Assembly (NCBI RefSeq): GCF_019722725.1
Contig: NZ_CP077941.1
Span: 1,116,001 to 1,180,000 of the forward strand
Length of the DNA: 64,000 nt
Direction of reading: 5' to 3'
DNA from: Vreelandella profundi
GTDB lineage: Bacteria > Pseudomonadota > Gammaproteobacteria > Pseudomonadales > Halomonadaceae
In this document: positions 44,576-54,969 of the stretch, piece after piece
How the letters are laid out: each line of letters opens with the position of its first letter
How positions within the stretch are numbered: position 1 is the first letter of the stretch
Position numbers and translations under genes: made by a program
Notes under the pieces: generated by a model
Databases searched by the model: none
Told to the model about the DNA's origin: nothing
What the model saw: only the letters and a program-made list of their open reading frames with translations

Positions 44576-45019
44576 ATTTTGTTGTTTCTTTGGTTTTGCT
44601 TAGAGCCGGACTAATAATAGCGCCCATTTTTTTCAGCTTGGTTGGTATTTGGTGGTAGTGTAACAGTGCTGATTGATTCGTTATTTATGCCTGCTAATTA
44701 GATTGCATGTAGTGTGAATTTGCCAAATAGAGGCTTGATTATCGAGTGGTGGATATATGCTTATAATGGAAGGTGGAGGCTGCTGTACAGGAATTTGAAC
44801 TCATTAGATAATCGATGTCTTTATAGTCAAGCTTGAGCAATGTTAGCAGCCGAAATTTACGGATTTACCTGTCATTATCCGCCATGGTTGGCCTTGGATA
44901 AGAAGATAGCTGGGCATTAAGATACTTTCTTGCATCTAGTTGTCATTACATTGTCGCATTCTTTTGGGCGGAATAAGCCAGCTATTATGCTGGTTTTTTT
45001 ATTACGGGAAATTCATTGG
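44576..45019. other. Intergenic region before kpsC, with a terminator-like hairpin
   Basis: No gene recognised. It holds a degenerate ops-like GGTGGTAGTGTA (44651-44662; two non-conservative differences from ops, low weight) and ends in a repeat unit (44941-45000) also found upstream of the second KpsC-like gene. No clear promoter. Confidence 0.45.
44975..45000 (+). terminator. Terminator-like hairpin just upstream of kpsC
   Basis: CCAGC / GCTGG (44978-44982 with 44989-44993), extendable through G-T and A-T pairs to about 8 bp, loop TATTAT, then seven T. It ends 20 bases before the chosen kpsC start, leaving no room for a promoter after it, so transcription must read through. Confidence 0.65.
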
Positions 45020-47101
45020 GTGTTTATTGCAACCTCTAAACCGATAGCTGAATCACCGGTGACTACTCTTTTGCTTGGAGGGGAGTGTTGCTGGAAAAAG
45101 CGCTGGCCCCGATTTCGTCGAGTGCAGGCGGTTGTTGGCTGGGGTGCTAAGCCCAGCGGGCAGCGGGCTGAGGCGTGGGCGCTGAAGTACAGGGTGCCAT
45201 GTTGGCATCTTGAAGATGGCTTTTTACGCTCTTATTTGCCTGGTCACTCATCGGTGGGATTGTCCCTAGTAGTGGATGAACAGGGTATCTACTACGATGC
45301 CACCCGTCCTTCTGATCTTGAATCACTTCTGGCGTCTAATGCCGATCTACTGAGTGGCCTGGAAGACAAAGTGGCTCTAGCCCGTTCTTTGATCACCACA
45401 CATGAATTAAGTAAGTACAACCATGCGCCCACCTTTAAGACTTCGGACTTGTCTAGCCAAGATGAAGAGCGGGTGTTGGTGGTTGATCAAACCTTTGGTG
45501 ATCTTAGCGTGATGCTTGGGTTGGCAGATATTGAAACGTTTGACCTGATGGTTGAAACGGCTTTGGCTGAGAACCCGCATGCGACTATTTATATTAAGAC
45601 GCATCCTGAGGTAAGCAGCGGCAGTAAGACGGGTTTTTTGTCGGCGTGGCCTGTGCATCCTCGAGTCGTCATGCTACGTGATGCGGCCAACCCTATCAGC
45701 CTCTTAAAGCATATGAGCCGTGTCTATGTGGTTAGCTCTACGTTGGGATTTGAGGCGTTATTGGCAGGTAAGCCCGTTACTGTTTTCGGTATGCCTTGGT
45801 ATGCCGGGTGGGGATCGACTGATGATCGCCAAATCTGTGAGCGTCGAAATCGCCAGCGTTCAGTAGCGGAACTTTTTGCTGCGGGCTATTTTCACTATAC
45901 CCGCTACGTAAACCCAGAAACTCATGACCCAGGCAGTATATTTGATGTAATCAGGTGGCTAATTCGGCAGAAAGAGTCTGAAACGAGCGTTACTGGGCGT
46001 AGAGTGGCTGTTGGATTAAACGCTTGGAAGGCTGTGAACCTAGCGCCTTTACTAAGTTTGTCAGCTCATCGCCTTCATTTTGTACCAAATGTGGAAGAGG
46101 CTCGCGCGTTAAACCTTACCCAGAGAGACAGCCTGTTGGCCTGGGGGCGAGATGCTCCTGAGGGTGTGAAAGAACTGTCAGATGAAACCGGTGCGAGACG
46201 CTGGCGGATCGAGGATGGATTTATACGATCGGTTGGGCTGGGGGCGCATATGGTGCAGCCTCTTTCCTTAGTGTTGGATGGTCAGGGTATCTACTTTGAT
46301 CCATCTGAACCTTCTGATCTTGAAGCTTTGCTGGCAGCCATCGACTGTTCCGAAGAGGAGCTATCAAGTGCTCGGTTGGCTCGTCATATCATCGTTCGTG
46401 AGGGGCTGACTAAGTATAACGTTGATCCGCGGGCGAAGCCTCAATGGGCAGGCCAGGCGCGGGAGGTTGTCTTTGTTCCAGGCCAGGTGGAGGACGATGC
46501 CTCTATTCGTTATGGCACTTCAACGATCAGTACCAATCTTGGCTTGCTGCAGGCAGCTCGTAAAGCTCACCCTGATTCCTATGTCGTTTACAAGCCGCAT
46601 CCGGATGTCATGTTTGCGATGCGTCAGGGCAATCTGGCGGATGCCAAGCAGTGGGCTGACTATATAGAAACCAAGTGTTCGGTTGTGAGTTGTTTGGAGC
46701 ATTGCGATGTGGTCCACACCATGACGTCATTAACCGGCTTTGATGCGCTGTTGCGAGGTAAGAAAGTGGTCACCTACGGTGAGCCTTTTTATGCAGGCTG
46801 GGGGTTGACCGAAGATCGCGTCCAGAGTGGTAAAGCGCTGAACCGGAGGCAGCGGAAGTTGACGTTAGATGAGCTGGTAGTGGGTGCATTGCTGCGCTAT
46901 CCGCGGTATTGGGATCCTGTCATGAAAGGATTTACCACCTGTGAGTCTGTTCTTCGGCAGATCATTGCTCAGCGTAATGCGTTGGAAATAACGGGCAAAT
47001 TAGGGAATAAAAAATTGAGCTTTTGGCGGCGTAAATGGCGTAAAAAACAGATACTCAAGAGTGCGCGTTCCAGTGCCGTTAAGCCTGTTGATGTGCATTA
47101 A
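45020..47101 (+). CDS. kpsC: Capsule beta-Kdo transferase KpsC
   Basis: About 693 residues (E. coli KpsC 675). There are two tandem Capsule_synth modules. The N-module has GWGAKPSGQRA, EDGFLRS, VLVVDQTFGDLSV and a TSSLGFEAL-like segment (VSSTLGFEALLAGKPVTV). The C-module has EDGFIRSVGLG, PGQVEDDASIRYGT, YKPHPDV and GKKVVTYGEPFYAGWG. KpsC builds the poly-beta-Kdo linker on lysophosphatidylglycerol with KpsS. The start is uncertain: GTG 45020 matches E. coli in length and avoids placing the hairpin inside the gene. ATG 44987 or TTG 44930 are in-frame alternatives without a good SD. Confidence 0.88.
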   Translation: MFIATSKPIAESPVTTLLLGGECCWKKRWPRFRRVQAVVGWGAKPSGQRAEAWALKYRVPCWHLEDGFLRSYLPGHSSVGLSLVVDEQGIYYDATRPSDLESLLASNADLLSGLEDKVALARSLITTHELSKYNHAPTFKTSDLSSQDEERVLVVDQTFGDLSVMLGLADIETFDLMVETALAENPHATIYIKTHPEVSSGSKTGFLSAWPVHPRVVMLRDAANPISLLKHMSRVYVVSSTLGFEALLAGKPVTVFGMPWYAGWGSTDDRQICERRNRQRSVAELFAAGYFHYTRYVNPETHDPGSIFDVIRWLIRQKESETSVTGRRVAVGLNAWKAVNLAPLLSLSAHRLHFVPNVEEARALNLTQRDSLLAWGRDAPEGVKELSDETGARRWRIEDGFIRSVGLGAHMVQPLSLVLDGQGIYFDPSEPSDLEALLAAIDCSEEELSSARLARHIIVREGLTKYNVDPRAKPQWAGQAREVVFVPGQVEDDASIRYGTSTISTNLGLLQAARKAHPDSYVVYKPHPDVMFAMRQGNLADAKQWADYIETKCSVVSCLEHCDVVHTMTSLTGFDALLRGKKVVTYGEPFYAGWGLTEDRVQSGKALNRRQRKLTLDELVVGALLRYPRYWDPVMKGFTTCESVLRQIIAQRNALEITGKLGNKKLSFWRRKWRKKQILKSARSSAVKPVDVH

Positions 47102-47185
47102 TGGTTGTGTTTTTTGAAGCGGACGTTTTTACCATATATTATTTTTGAACCGAGTTCGTTTTGAATTCAGGTTAAGGAGTTGTGA

Positions 47186-48475
47186 GTGTCTGAGTCACAG
47201 CGCGTTGTTTTAGTTATTCCTGCACGCTATGGTTCCAGCCGTTTGCCGGGTAAACCACTGGCTGACTTACTTGGCAAACCCATGGTGCAGTGGGTATACG
47301 AAAAAGCACAGCAGGTTCCTTCGGCCAGTCAGGTAGTGGTGGCAACCGACGATGGACGTATTGTTGAGGCGGTACGCCGTTTTGGTGGCAACGTTATTTT
47401 GACATCATCTGATCATCCCTCTGGTACCGACCGGTTAGTGGAAGTGATGGAGCAGGTGGATGCCGATGTGTATATCAATCTGCAGGGAGATGAGCCGTTG
47501 GTGCGTCCCGACGACGTGGAGCGATTGGCCCAGGGGATGTTAGCGGATAGCGCAACTGATGTAGGCACTCTTTATCACGCCATCGAGCCTGAGGAAGCGC
47601 AGAATCCCAATGCGGTGAAAGTGGTGCTTGGTCATCAAGGTAATGCGCTATATTTCAGCCGTTCACCCATCCCATATCCACGTGAGCTTGAGCACCACCC
47701 TGGCTATTTTAAGCATGTGGGTGTTTATGCATATAGAAAGGGGGTTTTGAAGGCATATTCTAGCTTGCCGGCCTCGTCACTGGAGCAGACAGAGCAGCTT
47801 GAACAGCTGCGGCTACTTTCGGCGGGAATGCGAATTCGCGGGTTTGAAGTTGAGCCTACCGGCCCCGGCGTTGATACACCAGAATGCCTGCAAAAGGTGC
47901 GCGCCATACTCGCCGGTGAGCCCTACGTTCTTGTCTCTCCATTGGCCCGTATTAAGTTATTGATCACGGATGTGGACGGGGTGCTTACCGACGGTGGTAT
48001 TTATTACGATGCTACCGGTGAGTGCATGAAGAGGTTCCATGTGCGTGATGGGTTGGGAATACGGCTATTGGAAGAGAGTGGTATACGTGTTGCTGTTCTC
48101 TCGGGACGTGATTCAGCTACGCTCCGAAAGCGTGTTGCCGATTTAGGGATAACGCTATGTGCCTTTGGTGTTAAGGATAAAGAGACTGCGTGTTATCGCC
48201 TGATGGAAGAGGCTGGCTTTACAGCGGAACAAACCGCCTGTATTGGAGATGATTCCATTGATCTACCGGCATTTTCAGCCTGTGGGTTATCCTATGCGGT
48301 GGCAGATGCCCCTATTTATGTTAAGCAGCAGGCCTCAGGTGGCGTGCTTACGCTGGCGGGTGGGCAAGGCGCACTGCGGGAACTGGCGGATGCGATTCTG
48401 GTTGCCCACGGTAAGGCCGATGTTTTCAATTCAGCCGTAGGTTTTAATGCGGTGGCGGGAGGCGTGACCCAATAG
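47186..48475 (+). CDS. KdsB-KdsC fusion: CMP-Kdo synthetase plus Kdo-8-P phosphatase
   Basis: 429 residues. Residues about 6-250 are KdsB (VVLVIPARYGSSRLPGKPL, NLQGDEP, YFSRSPIPYPR, KHVGVYAYR, TEQLEQLRLL). Residues about 255-415 are KdsC, a HAD phosphatase (Asp262/Asp264 in TDVDGVLTDGG, CIGDDSIDLPAF). Together they dephosphorylate Kdo-8-P and activate Kdo with CTP, two consecutive steps. Normally these are separate proteins. The GTG start has AAGGAG six bases upstream. It sits between the two KpsC-type genes that would consume CMP-Kdo. Related sialate-type cytidylyltransferases can carry a C-terminal HAD domain. Confidence 0.93.
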   Translation: MSESQRVVLVIPARYGSSRLPGKPLADLLGKPMVQWVYEKAQQVPSASQVVVATDDGRIVEAVRRFGGNVILTSSDHPSGTDRLVEVMEQVDADVYINLQGDEPLVRPDDVERLAQGMLADSATDVGTLYHAIEPEEAQNPNAVKVVLGHQGNALYFSRSPIPYPRELEHHPGYFKHVGVYAYRKGVLKAYSSLPASSLEQTEQLEQLRLLSAGMRIRGFEVEPTGPGVDTPECLQKVRAILAGEPYVLVSPLARIKLLITDVDGVLTDGGIYYDATGECMKRFHVRDGLGIRLLEESGIRVAVLSGRDSATLRKRVADLGITLCAFGVKDKETACYRLMEEAGFTAEQTACIGDDSIDLPAFSACGLSYAVADAPIYVKQQASGGVLTLAGGQGALRELADAILVAHGKADVFNSAVGFNAVAGGVTQ

Positions 48476-48529
48476 CGTTACGGTGGTTTTTTTACTGTCA
48501 TCAATTTGTCGTAATTCCCTGCATAAAAT

Positions 48530-48555
48530 AGCCAGCCATAGTGCTGGCTTTTTTT
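48530..48555 (+). terminator. Intrinsic terminator after the kdsBC fusion
   Basis: AGCCAGC / GCTGGCT (48530-48536 with 48543-48549), loop CATAGT, then a T run. It is part of a repeat unit similar to the one before kpsC. Confidence 0.85.
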
Positions 48556-48664
48556 ATGGATTAAAAAGCACGCGCTTTCTGGCGATAGTCTGGCGAATGA
48601 AGTGGCTGAAATAAGAGGGGCTATCGAGATGGACTGTTCGCTGCCGAAAAAGGGTATTAAGTAC

Positions 48665-50965
48665 ATGAGCAAGCTGACCAAGTTTTTCAAGCATCCTGTA
48701 CGGTTTTTCAAAGATGCTCAGAAAAAAGCGCTTTATAGGAAAAGAGCTGGTGAGCTGATTAATCCCATCTTTGCCTTTCATGTGAATGATTGGAAAAAGC
48801 CGATACTTCAGCGTTGGTTTCCCGATAGGACATTTGTTTTTGTACCTATAAAGGTGAAACAGGATGAGCTAAAGCGTAAATGGATACCGCTCATCAAGGC
48901 TTCCCGGCAGGGGGAGGTATTTAGCTGGGGGGTAAATTTACCGGACGAGGTTAAAAGGCTGGGCAAAAAGGTGACTCACATTGAGGATGGTTTTATACGC
49001 TCGATGGAGCTTGGGGCGTTTCATACGCCGCCCTTGTCTTTGAATTTCGATACCTCTGCGGTTTACTTCGATAGCTCCCAGCCTTCCGATTTGGAGCAAC
49101 TGCTCGCTAACTACAATTTTGATGCGGATTCTGAGTTGATGCAGCGGGCCGTCAAATTACGAGAATGCATCGTGGCCCATGGGATCAGTAAATATAACCA
49201 TGCCGCCCATGTGGATATCATCAGCGTGTATGGCCCGAAAACGAAAGAGCGAATTTTGGTGATTGGGCAGGTTGAAGACGATGCTTCAATCCGCTACGGC
49301 TGCGATAAAAATTACACCAATAACGATTTGGTGCGTATAGCCAGCCTTGAGAACCCAGATGCAGAGATCATCTATAAACCACATCCAGATGTTCTCAATA
49401 GGAAAAGACAATTTCTGTCTGACCCCGAAGAAGTAAAGGATATTGCTAGCATTATCTATAGCGATATTCCTCTGACCGATGCATTCGAAACGATTGATCG
49501 TGTTTATACCATTACCTCTCAAGCGGGCATTGAAGCGTTGATCAGAGGTATCCCTGTCACAACGCTGGGCTGCCCGTTTTATGCTGGATGGGGGATCACC
49601 GATGATCGCCAGCAGAACCCAAGGCGGAATCGAACACTGACTGTCGATCAAGTATTTGCCGCTTCTTTTATTCTCTATCCCCGTTACTTCAGTGATGTAT
49701 ATAAACGTGATGCGTCGCCAGAGGAAATTGTGGAGCACATCATTAAGGCCAAAAAATTGCGCGCTGCGTTGTTGCTCAATCAACAGATCGAGCGGAAAAG
49801 TCTCTATGCATTTCACGTTAATGATTGGAAGCGTGACTTTCTGAACACCATTTTCGATGACAAGCATATTATCTATTTACCATTCAAAATAACGGATAAA
49901 GAGTTCACATCTAATTGGCTAGAAAAGATCAAAAAGGATCGGCAGGCAGAAATACTTGTTTGGGGTATGAATGCGCCTGGCTCAATCAAGGCTGCCGGTA
50001 AAAAGATCACTTATGTTGAAGATGGTTTCGTTAGGTCTGTTGGGTTGGGCTCAGCGAGAACGCTACCGTTTTCACTTAATTTCGATACCCGAACGCCTTA
50101 CTTCAATGCACAAGAACCCTCTGATCTGGAAACGCTGCTGAATACCTATGATTTCAAGCGCGATCCTGAGTTGCTTGATAGGGCACGGGTGCTAATGGAG
50201 AAGATTCTGGCGCTGAAAATGAGTAAATATAACCACGCTAAGCCTGTTTCGGTTAGTGATATATATGGTCCTAAACAGCAAAAACGGGTACTGGTAGTCG
50301 GTCAGGTCGAAGATGACGCTTCTATTCTATATGGCTCCAATAAGCGTATGAATAATAATGACTTGGTGCATTGTGCATTTATGGAAAACCCCGACGCCCA
50401 TATTATTTATAAGCCTCACCCAGATGTTCTCGCAGGGCGGCGTAAGCACCTTTCAAATTCTGCCGATGTCGCACACATCGCTCAAATTGTTGATCAAAGC
50501 TTATCGATAGCGGATGCCCTAGAAACCATCGACCATGTTTATACCATCACTTCCCAGGTGGGTTTCGAAGCGCTGCTGAGAAATATTCATGTCACCACCT
50601 TCGGTTGCCCGTTCTATGCAGGGTGGGGGCTGACGGATGATAGGCAGCTCAATTCCAGAAGACAGACCAAATTAAGTGTTCTCGAACTGTTTGCAGGTTC
50701 CTATCTGCTATATCCCCAATATTTCAATCCCTACTCTAAAGAGCGGATTTCAGCCGAAGAGGCTATCGGTGCGCTGGCTCAATTGATCGCTGCCCATAAT
50801 AGCTACACTCCGCCTGATGAAAGTGCGGCACATTGTGCTGATGGGTTGTTAAATGAGCAGACCACGATTATCTCTGCCCCCAATGCCATGCCAGATGATA
50901 CAGAACATTCCCTGATGTTCACGGTCAAGGTGAGGAAGTCACAGCTAGCACTGGAAGGTGCATGA
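48665..50965 (+). CDS. Second KpsC-like protein made of two C-type Capsule_synth modules
   Basis: About 766 residues. The N-terminal KLTKFFKHPVRFFKDA motif is followed by two homologous halves (about 35-370 and 375-720). Each half begins FAFHVNDWK and contains IEDGFIRS or VEDGFVRS, PSDLE, GQVEDDASI, YKPHPDVL and CPFYAGWG. Both halves resemble the C-module of KpsC; neither has the N-module's DQTFGD motif. It therefore looks like a tandem duplication of one Kdo-transferase domain. No KpsS is present in the window, and this protein may replace it. ATG 48665 gives the conserved N-terminus; ATG 48629, with GAGGGG eight bases before it, is a fair alternative. Confidence 0.85.
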   Translation: MSKLTKFFKHPVRFFKDAQKKALYRKRAGELINPIFAFHVNDWKKPILQRWFPDRTFVFVPIKVKQDELKRKWIPLIKASRQGEVFSWGVNLPDEVKRLGKKVTHIEDGFIRSMELGAFHTPPLSLNFDTSAVYFDSSQPSDLEQLLANYNFDADSELMQRAVKLRECIVAHGISKYNHAAHVDIISVYGPKTKERILVIGQVEDDASIRYGCDKNYTNNDLVRIASLENPDAEIIYKPHPDVLNRKRQFLSDPEEVKDIASIIYSDIPLTDAFETIDRVYTITSQAGIEALIRGIPVTTLGCPFYAGWGITDDRQQNPRRNRTLTVDQVFAASFILYPRYFSDVYKRDASPEEIVEHIIKAKKLRAALLLNQQIERKSLYAFHVNDWKRDFLNTIFDDKHIIYLPFKITDKEFTSNWLEKIKKDRQAEILVWGMNAPGSIKAAGKKITYVEDGFVRSVGLGSARTLPFSLNFDTRTPYFNAQEPSDLETLLNTYDFKRDPELLDRARVLMEKILALKMSKYNHAKPVSVSDIYGPKQQKRVLVVGQVEDDASILYGSNKRMNNNDLVHCAFMENPDAHIIYKPHPDVLAGRRKHLSNSADVAHIAQIVDQSLSIADALETIDHVYTITSQVGFEALLRNIHVTTFGCPFYAGWGLTDDRQLNSRRQTKLSVLELFAGSYLLYPQYFNPYSKERISAEEAIGALAQLIAAHNSYTPPDESAAHCADGLLNEQTTIISAPNAMPDDTEHSLMFTVKVRKSQLALEGA

Positions 50966-51029
50966 CCAACAGGCATTAATCATAAAACGGTGGTTGTCTT
51001 TATTCACTGACCGTTACTGATCCCACTAA

Positions 51030-51911
<882 letters not shown>

Positions 51912-51986
51912 CTACCACGGAAGCATAAAAATGTGGTTGGTGGGAGTAGATGATTGAATAACGTGATGGAAAAGGAAACTAAGTAC

Positions 51987-52934
51987 ATGTCGAGCGTCAG
52001 CATCGGTAAACAGGTTTTTGAAGTACAGGCCAGGGCATTGGAAGCGACGACCGCTCGACTCAATGGTACCTTCGACCAAGCTGTCAATATGATTCTCGAA
52101 ACATCTGGACGCGTAGTAGTATCTGGCATGGGTAAGTCTGGCATTATCGGTAACAAGATTGCAGCCACCTTAGCTTCCACCGGTACGCCTAGTTTCGCTG
52201 TGCATCCTGCTGAAGCTTACCATGGTGATTTAGGTATGTTCACTGGTGGGGATATAGCGATTCTGATCTCATACAGCGGCGAAACGGAGGAAGTGATTCG
52301 GCTAATTCCTTCATTGCGCCACTTCGGAGTTAAAATTATCGCTGTGGTTGGCAACCCGGATTCCACGCTGGGCCGCAACAGTGATCTGATACTGGATGTC
52401 TCGGTGGAGCGTGAAGCGTGCCCGAATAACTTGGCACCAACCACGTCAACGACCGTCGCCCTGGTAATGGGCGATGCGTTGGCGGTTGCGTTGATCGAAC
52501 GGCGTGATTTTAAACCCCACGATTTTGCGGCCTTCCACCCAGGCGGCAGCCTTGGTCGTCGTTTGCTGACGCGCGTTAAGGATGTCATGCATACTGACCT
52601 ACCTATATGTAGCCCTCAAGGTAGTCTCAAAGAAGTCATCATGACGATTACACAGGTTGGACTTGGGCTTGCCGTCGTTGTAAATCGGGGATTCATTCAG
52701 GGCGTAATCACCGATGGTGATCTGCGTCGTGCCCTATTTAATTACAACAGCCTGGATGGCATGACTGCCTCTGATGTGATGACTCTTAGCCCTCTGACGG
52801 TCAATGAGAAAGAAATGTTTGCTGACGCCGAAAACATTATGTTGAGAGCAAATGTCACGGCGCTATTGGTGGTGAGCGAAGAAGGTGTTCTAAGTGGTGT
52901 GCTTAAACTCCAAGACGCCAGTAAGGTGTCCTGA
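51987..52934 (+). CDS. kdsD: Arabinose-5-phosphate isomerase (KdsD/KpsF family)
   Basis: About 315 residues. An N-terminal SIS domain (GMGKSGIIGNKIAATLASTG, VHPAEAYHGDLGM, ISYSGETEEV) is followed by two CBS domains (DVMHTDLP...GVITDGDLRRAL; DVMTLSPLTV). It converts ribulose-5-P to arabinose-5-P, the first step of Kdo synthesis. In E. coli group 2 loci the dedicated copy is called KpsF. Start uncertain: ATG 51987 fits family length, but TTG 51954 has GGGAG seven bases upstream, and ATG 51966 is in frame too. Confidence 0.93.
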   Translation: MSSVSIGKQVFEVQARALEATTARLNGTFDQAVNMILETSGRVVVSGMGKSGIIGNKIAATLASTGTPSFAVHPAEAYHGDLGMFTGGDIAILISYSGETEEVIRLIPSLRHFGVKIIAVVGNPDSTLGRNSDLILDVSVEREACPNNLAPTTSTTVALVMGDALAVALIERRDFKPHDFAAFHPGGSLGRRLLTRVKDVMHTDLPICSPQGSLKEVIMTITQVGLGLAVVVNRGFIQGVITDGDLRRALFNYNSLDGMTASDVMTLSPLTVNEKEMFADAENIMLRANVTALLVVSEEGVLSGVLKLQDASKVS

Positions 52935-52991
52935 TTCTAAAGAAACCGACTCAGGTCGACTTCTTTAATTAAGCTAGGAAGAGCCGCAACT

Positions 52992-53582
52992 ATGAATGTG
53001 ACGGGTAGCATTGAGCATAATTCGGTACTGCTTGGAAAAGGGGCGGTCCTGAAGGGGGAGTGTGTCATCAATTTTTGGCGGGCCTCAAGCAAGAATGTCG
53101 TCAAAATAGGTGAACGTGCTAGCTTTAATAATCTAAAGGTGGTTTTTAAAGGACACGGTAGCACTTTGCATATCGGTGATGATGTTAAATGGACTGGTCA
53201 CATACTAATCGTCGGCAATAATAGAAGCGTGCACATTGGTTCGCGATCAACAGCCCAGGGTGTTTACCTTTTATGTAGAGATAAAGACGTTACCATCGGT
53301 GCAGACTGCATGTTGTCTCGGGAGATCGAAATAAGGTCAACAGATGTCCATAAGATTTTTTCAATGGATACCGAGGTACAGGTAAACGAGCCTGGTGATG
53401 TAGTGATTGGCGACAGGGTGTGGGTGGCGGCGAGAGCACTTATCTCTAAAGGAGCCATCATACCTTCCGGATGCGTGGTGGGAGCATGTTCGTTTGTTAA
53501 CAAGCCATTCTCTTCCGAAAATACGCTATTGGCTGGTGCGCCTGCTAAAATAATAAGAGAAAAGATTCGTTGGGAGAGGTAG
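52992..53582 (+). CDS. Left-handed beta-helix acyltransferase (probable capsule O-acetyltransferase)
   Basis: 196 residues with hexapeptide repeats throughout (IGERASFNNL, IGDDVKWTG, IGSRSTAQG, IGADCMLSREIEIRSTD), then VVIGDRVWVAARALISKGAIIPSG and LLAGAPAKIIREKI, the standard C-terminal coil of acetyl-CoA dependent O-acetyltransferases. The His of STDVHKIF is in the place of the catalytic His. It likely acetylates the capsule repeat unit or a precursor. Last gene of the capsule locus; the following 186 bp separate it from ugd. Confidence 0.85.
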   Translation: MNVTGSIEHNSVLLGKGAVLKGECVINFWRASSKNVVKIGERASFNNLKVVFKGHGSTLHIGDDVKWTGHILIVGNNRSVHIGSRSTAQGVYLLCRDKDVTIGADCMLSREIEIRSTDVHKIFSMDTEVQVNEPGDVVIGDRVWVAARALISKGAIIPSGCVVGACSFVNKPFSSENTLLAGAPAKIIREKIRWER

Positions 53583-53725
53583 GGTTACTTGTTCTGGCAA
53601 ATGCTCCTGGACTTATTGTTGTCAACAATTCTGCATGGCATTTTGTCAAAATAAAAAATGATAGAATGCTGTTTGACAGGCTTTAGTCATTTTTTTAACC
53701 GTCATTGCGGTACTTCATTCTGAAT

Positions 53726-53745
53726 CTCAATACGTTGAGGTTTTT
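53726..53745 (+). terminator. Weak terminator-like hairpin after the capsule locus
   Basis: CTCAA / TTGAG (53726-53730 with 53735-53739), loop TACG, followed by GTTTTTATGTTTTTTT. The stem is short and AT-rich. Confidence 0.35.
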
Positions 53746-53768
53746 ATGTTTTTTTGAGTAATGTTTAG

Positions 53769-54935
53769 ATGAAAATTGCCGTTGCTGGAACAGGCTATGT
53801 AGGTTTATCCAACGCGATGCTGCTAGCGCAGCACCATGAAGTGGTCGCGGTGGATATTGTGCCGGAAAAAGTCGAGCTGCTGAATAATCGCTGCTCGCCG
53901 ATTGAAGATACTGAAATAACGGCCTTCTTAGGCCGAGATGACCTAAATTTTATAGCCACATTAGATGCCGAACGAGCCTACACGGATGCTCAGTTCGTCA
54001 TCATCGCCACGCCCACAGATTACGATGCGCAAACGAACTATTTTAATACTCAAAGCGTAGAAGCGGTCATCGAGCAGGTAATGAGTATTAATCCTCATGC
54101 CGTAATGGTTATTAAGTCTACGGTGCCGGTGGGGTACACCAAAGGGGCTTCTGAGCGTTTTAATACCCAAAACCTTATTTTTTCGCCTGAGTTTTTGCGC
54201 GAAGGTAAGGCGCTTTACGATAACCTTTATCCTTCGCGCATCATTGTGGGTGAGCGCTCTGAGCGTGGCGAGGCATTTGCTGAACTTCTTAAGCAGGGGG
54301 CGAAGATTGACGATGTCGAGGTGCTGCTGACTAATAGCACCGAAGCCGAGGCGATAAAGTTATTTGCGAATACCTACCTGGCAATGCGAGTGGCTTATTT
54401 TAACGAACTAGACACCTATGCGGAAACCCACGGCTTAGATGCCAAGCAGATTATTCAAGGCGTTGGCCTCGACCCGCGAATTGGTAAGCATTACAACAAC
54501 CCAAGCTTTGGGTACGGCGGTTATTGTTTGCCGAAGGATACTAAGCAGCTGCTTGCCAATTATGCCGACGTGCCGAGTAATATGGTTCAAGCGATTGTTG
54601 ATGCGAATCGTACGCGCAAAGATTTTATTGCTGAATCAGTGCTGCGACGCAATCCGACCGTGGTAGGCGTTTATCGGCTTATCATGAAAACAGGCTCGGA
54701 TAATTTTCGCGCCAGCGCCATGCAGGGCGTTATGAAGCGCATCAAGGCAAAAGGTGTGGAAGTGGTCGTTTATGAACCGGTGTTGCAAGACGATAAGTTC
54801 TTCGGCTCAACCGTGATGCGTGATTTGGCCACCTTTAAAGACAAGTGTGACGTCATATTGACTAATCGAATGGTGGCTGAGCTTAGCGACGTGGAAGCGA
54901 AAGTATATACCCGCGACCTGTTTGGCAGTGATTGA
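53769..54935 (+). CDS. ugd: UDP-glucose 6-dehydrogenase
   Basis: 388 residues, the same as E. coli Ugd. The NAD site is [19 protein letters not shown], followed by [10 protein letters not shown] and [20 protein letters not shown], and the catalytic Cys253 lies in [14 protein letters not shown]. It oxidises UDP-glucose twice to UDP-glucuronate for surface polysaccharides. First of the precursor genes (ugd, pgm, pgi, galU). A hairpin terminator follows, so it may be a single-gene unit. Confidence 0.95.
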   Translation: MKIAVAGTGYVGLSNAMLLAQHHEVVAVDIVPEKVELLNNRCSPIEDTEITAFLGRDDLNFIATLDAERAYTDAQFVIIATPTDYDAQTNYFNTQSVEAVIEQVMSINPHAVMVIKSTVPVGYTKGASERFNTQNLIFSPEFLREGKALYDNLYPSRIIVGERSERGEAFAELLKQGAKIDDVEVLLTNSTEAEAIKLFANTYLAMRVAYFNELDTYAETHGLDAKQIIQGVGLDPRIGKHYNNPSFGYGGYCLPKDTKQLLANYADVPSNMVQAIVDANRTRKDFIAESVLRRNPTVVGVYRLIMKTGSDNFRASAMQGVMKRIKAKGVEVVVYEPVLQDDKFFGSTVMRDLATFKDKCDVILTNRMVAELSDVEAKVYTRDLFGSD

Positions 54936-54969
54936 AAACAGGCAGTGTTGAAAAGGAAGCATTAATGAT

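Noticed and set aside
44651..44662. Second ops element before kpsC (GGTGGTAGTGTA)
   Set aside because: Two non-conservative differences from ops and a distance of about 370 bp from the gene; could be chance.
44930..45019. Longer kpsC starting at TTG 44930 or ATG 44987
   Set aside because: No SD, exceeds E. coli KpsC length, and would place the terminator-like hairpin inside the coding region. Not fully excluded.
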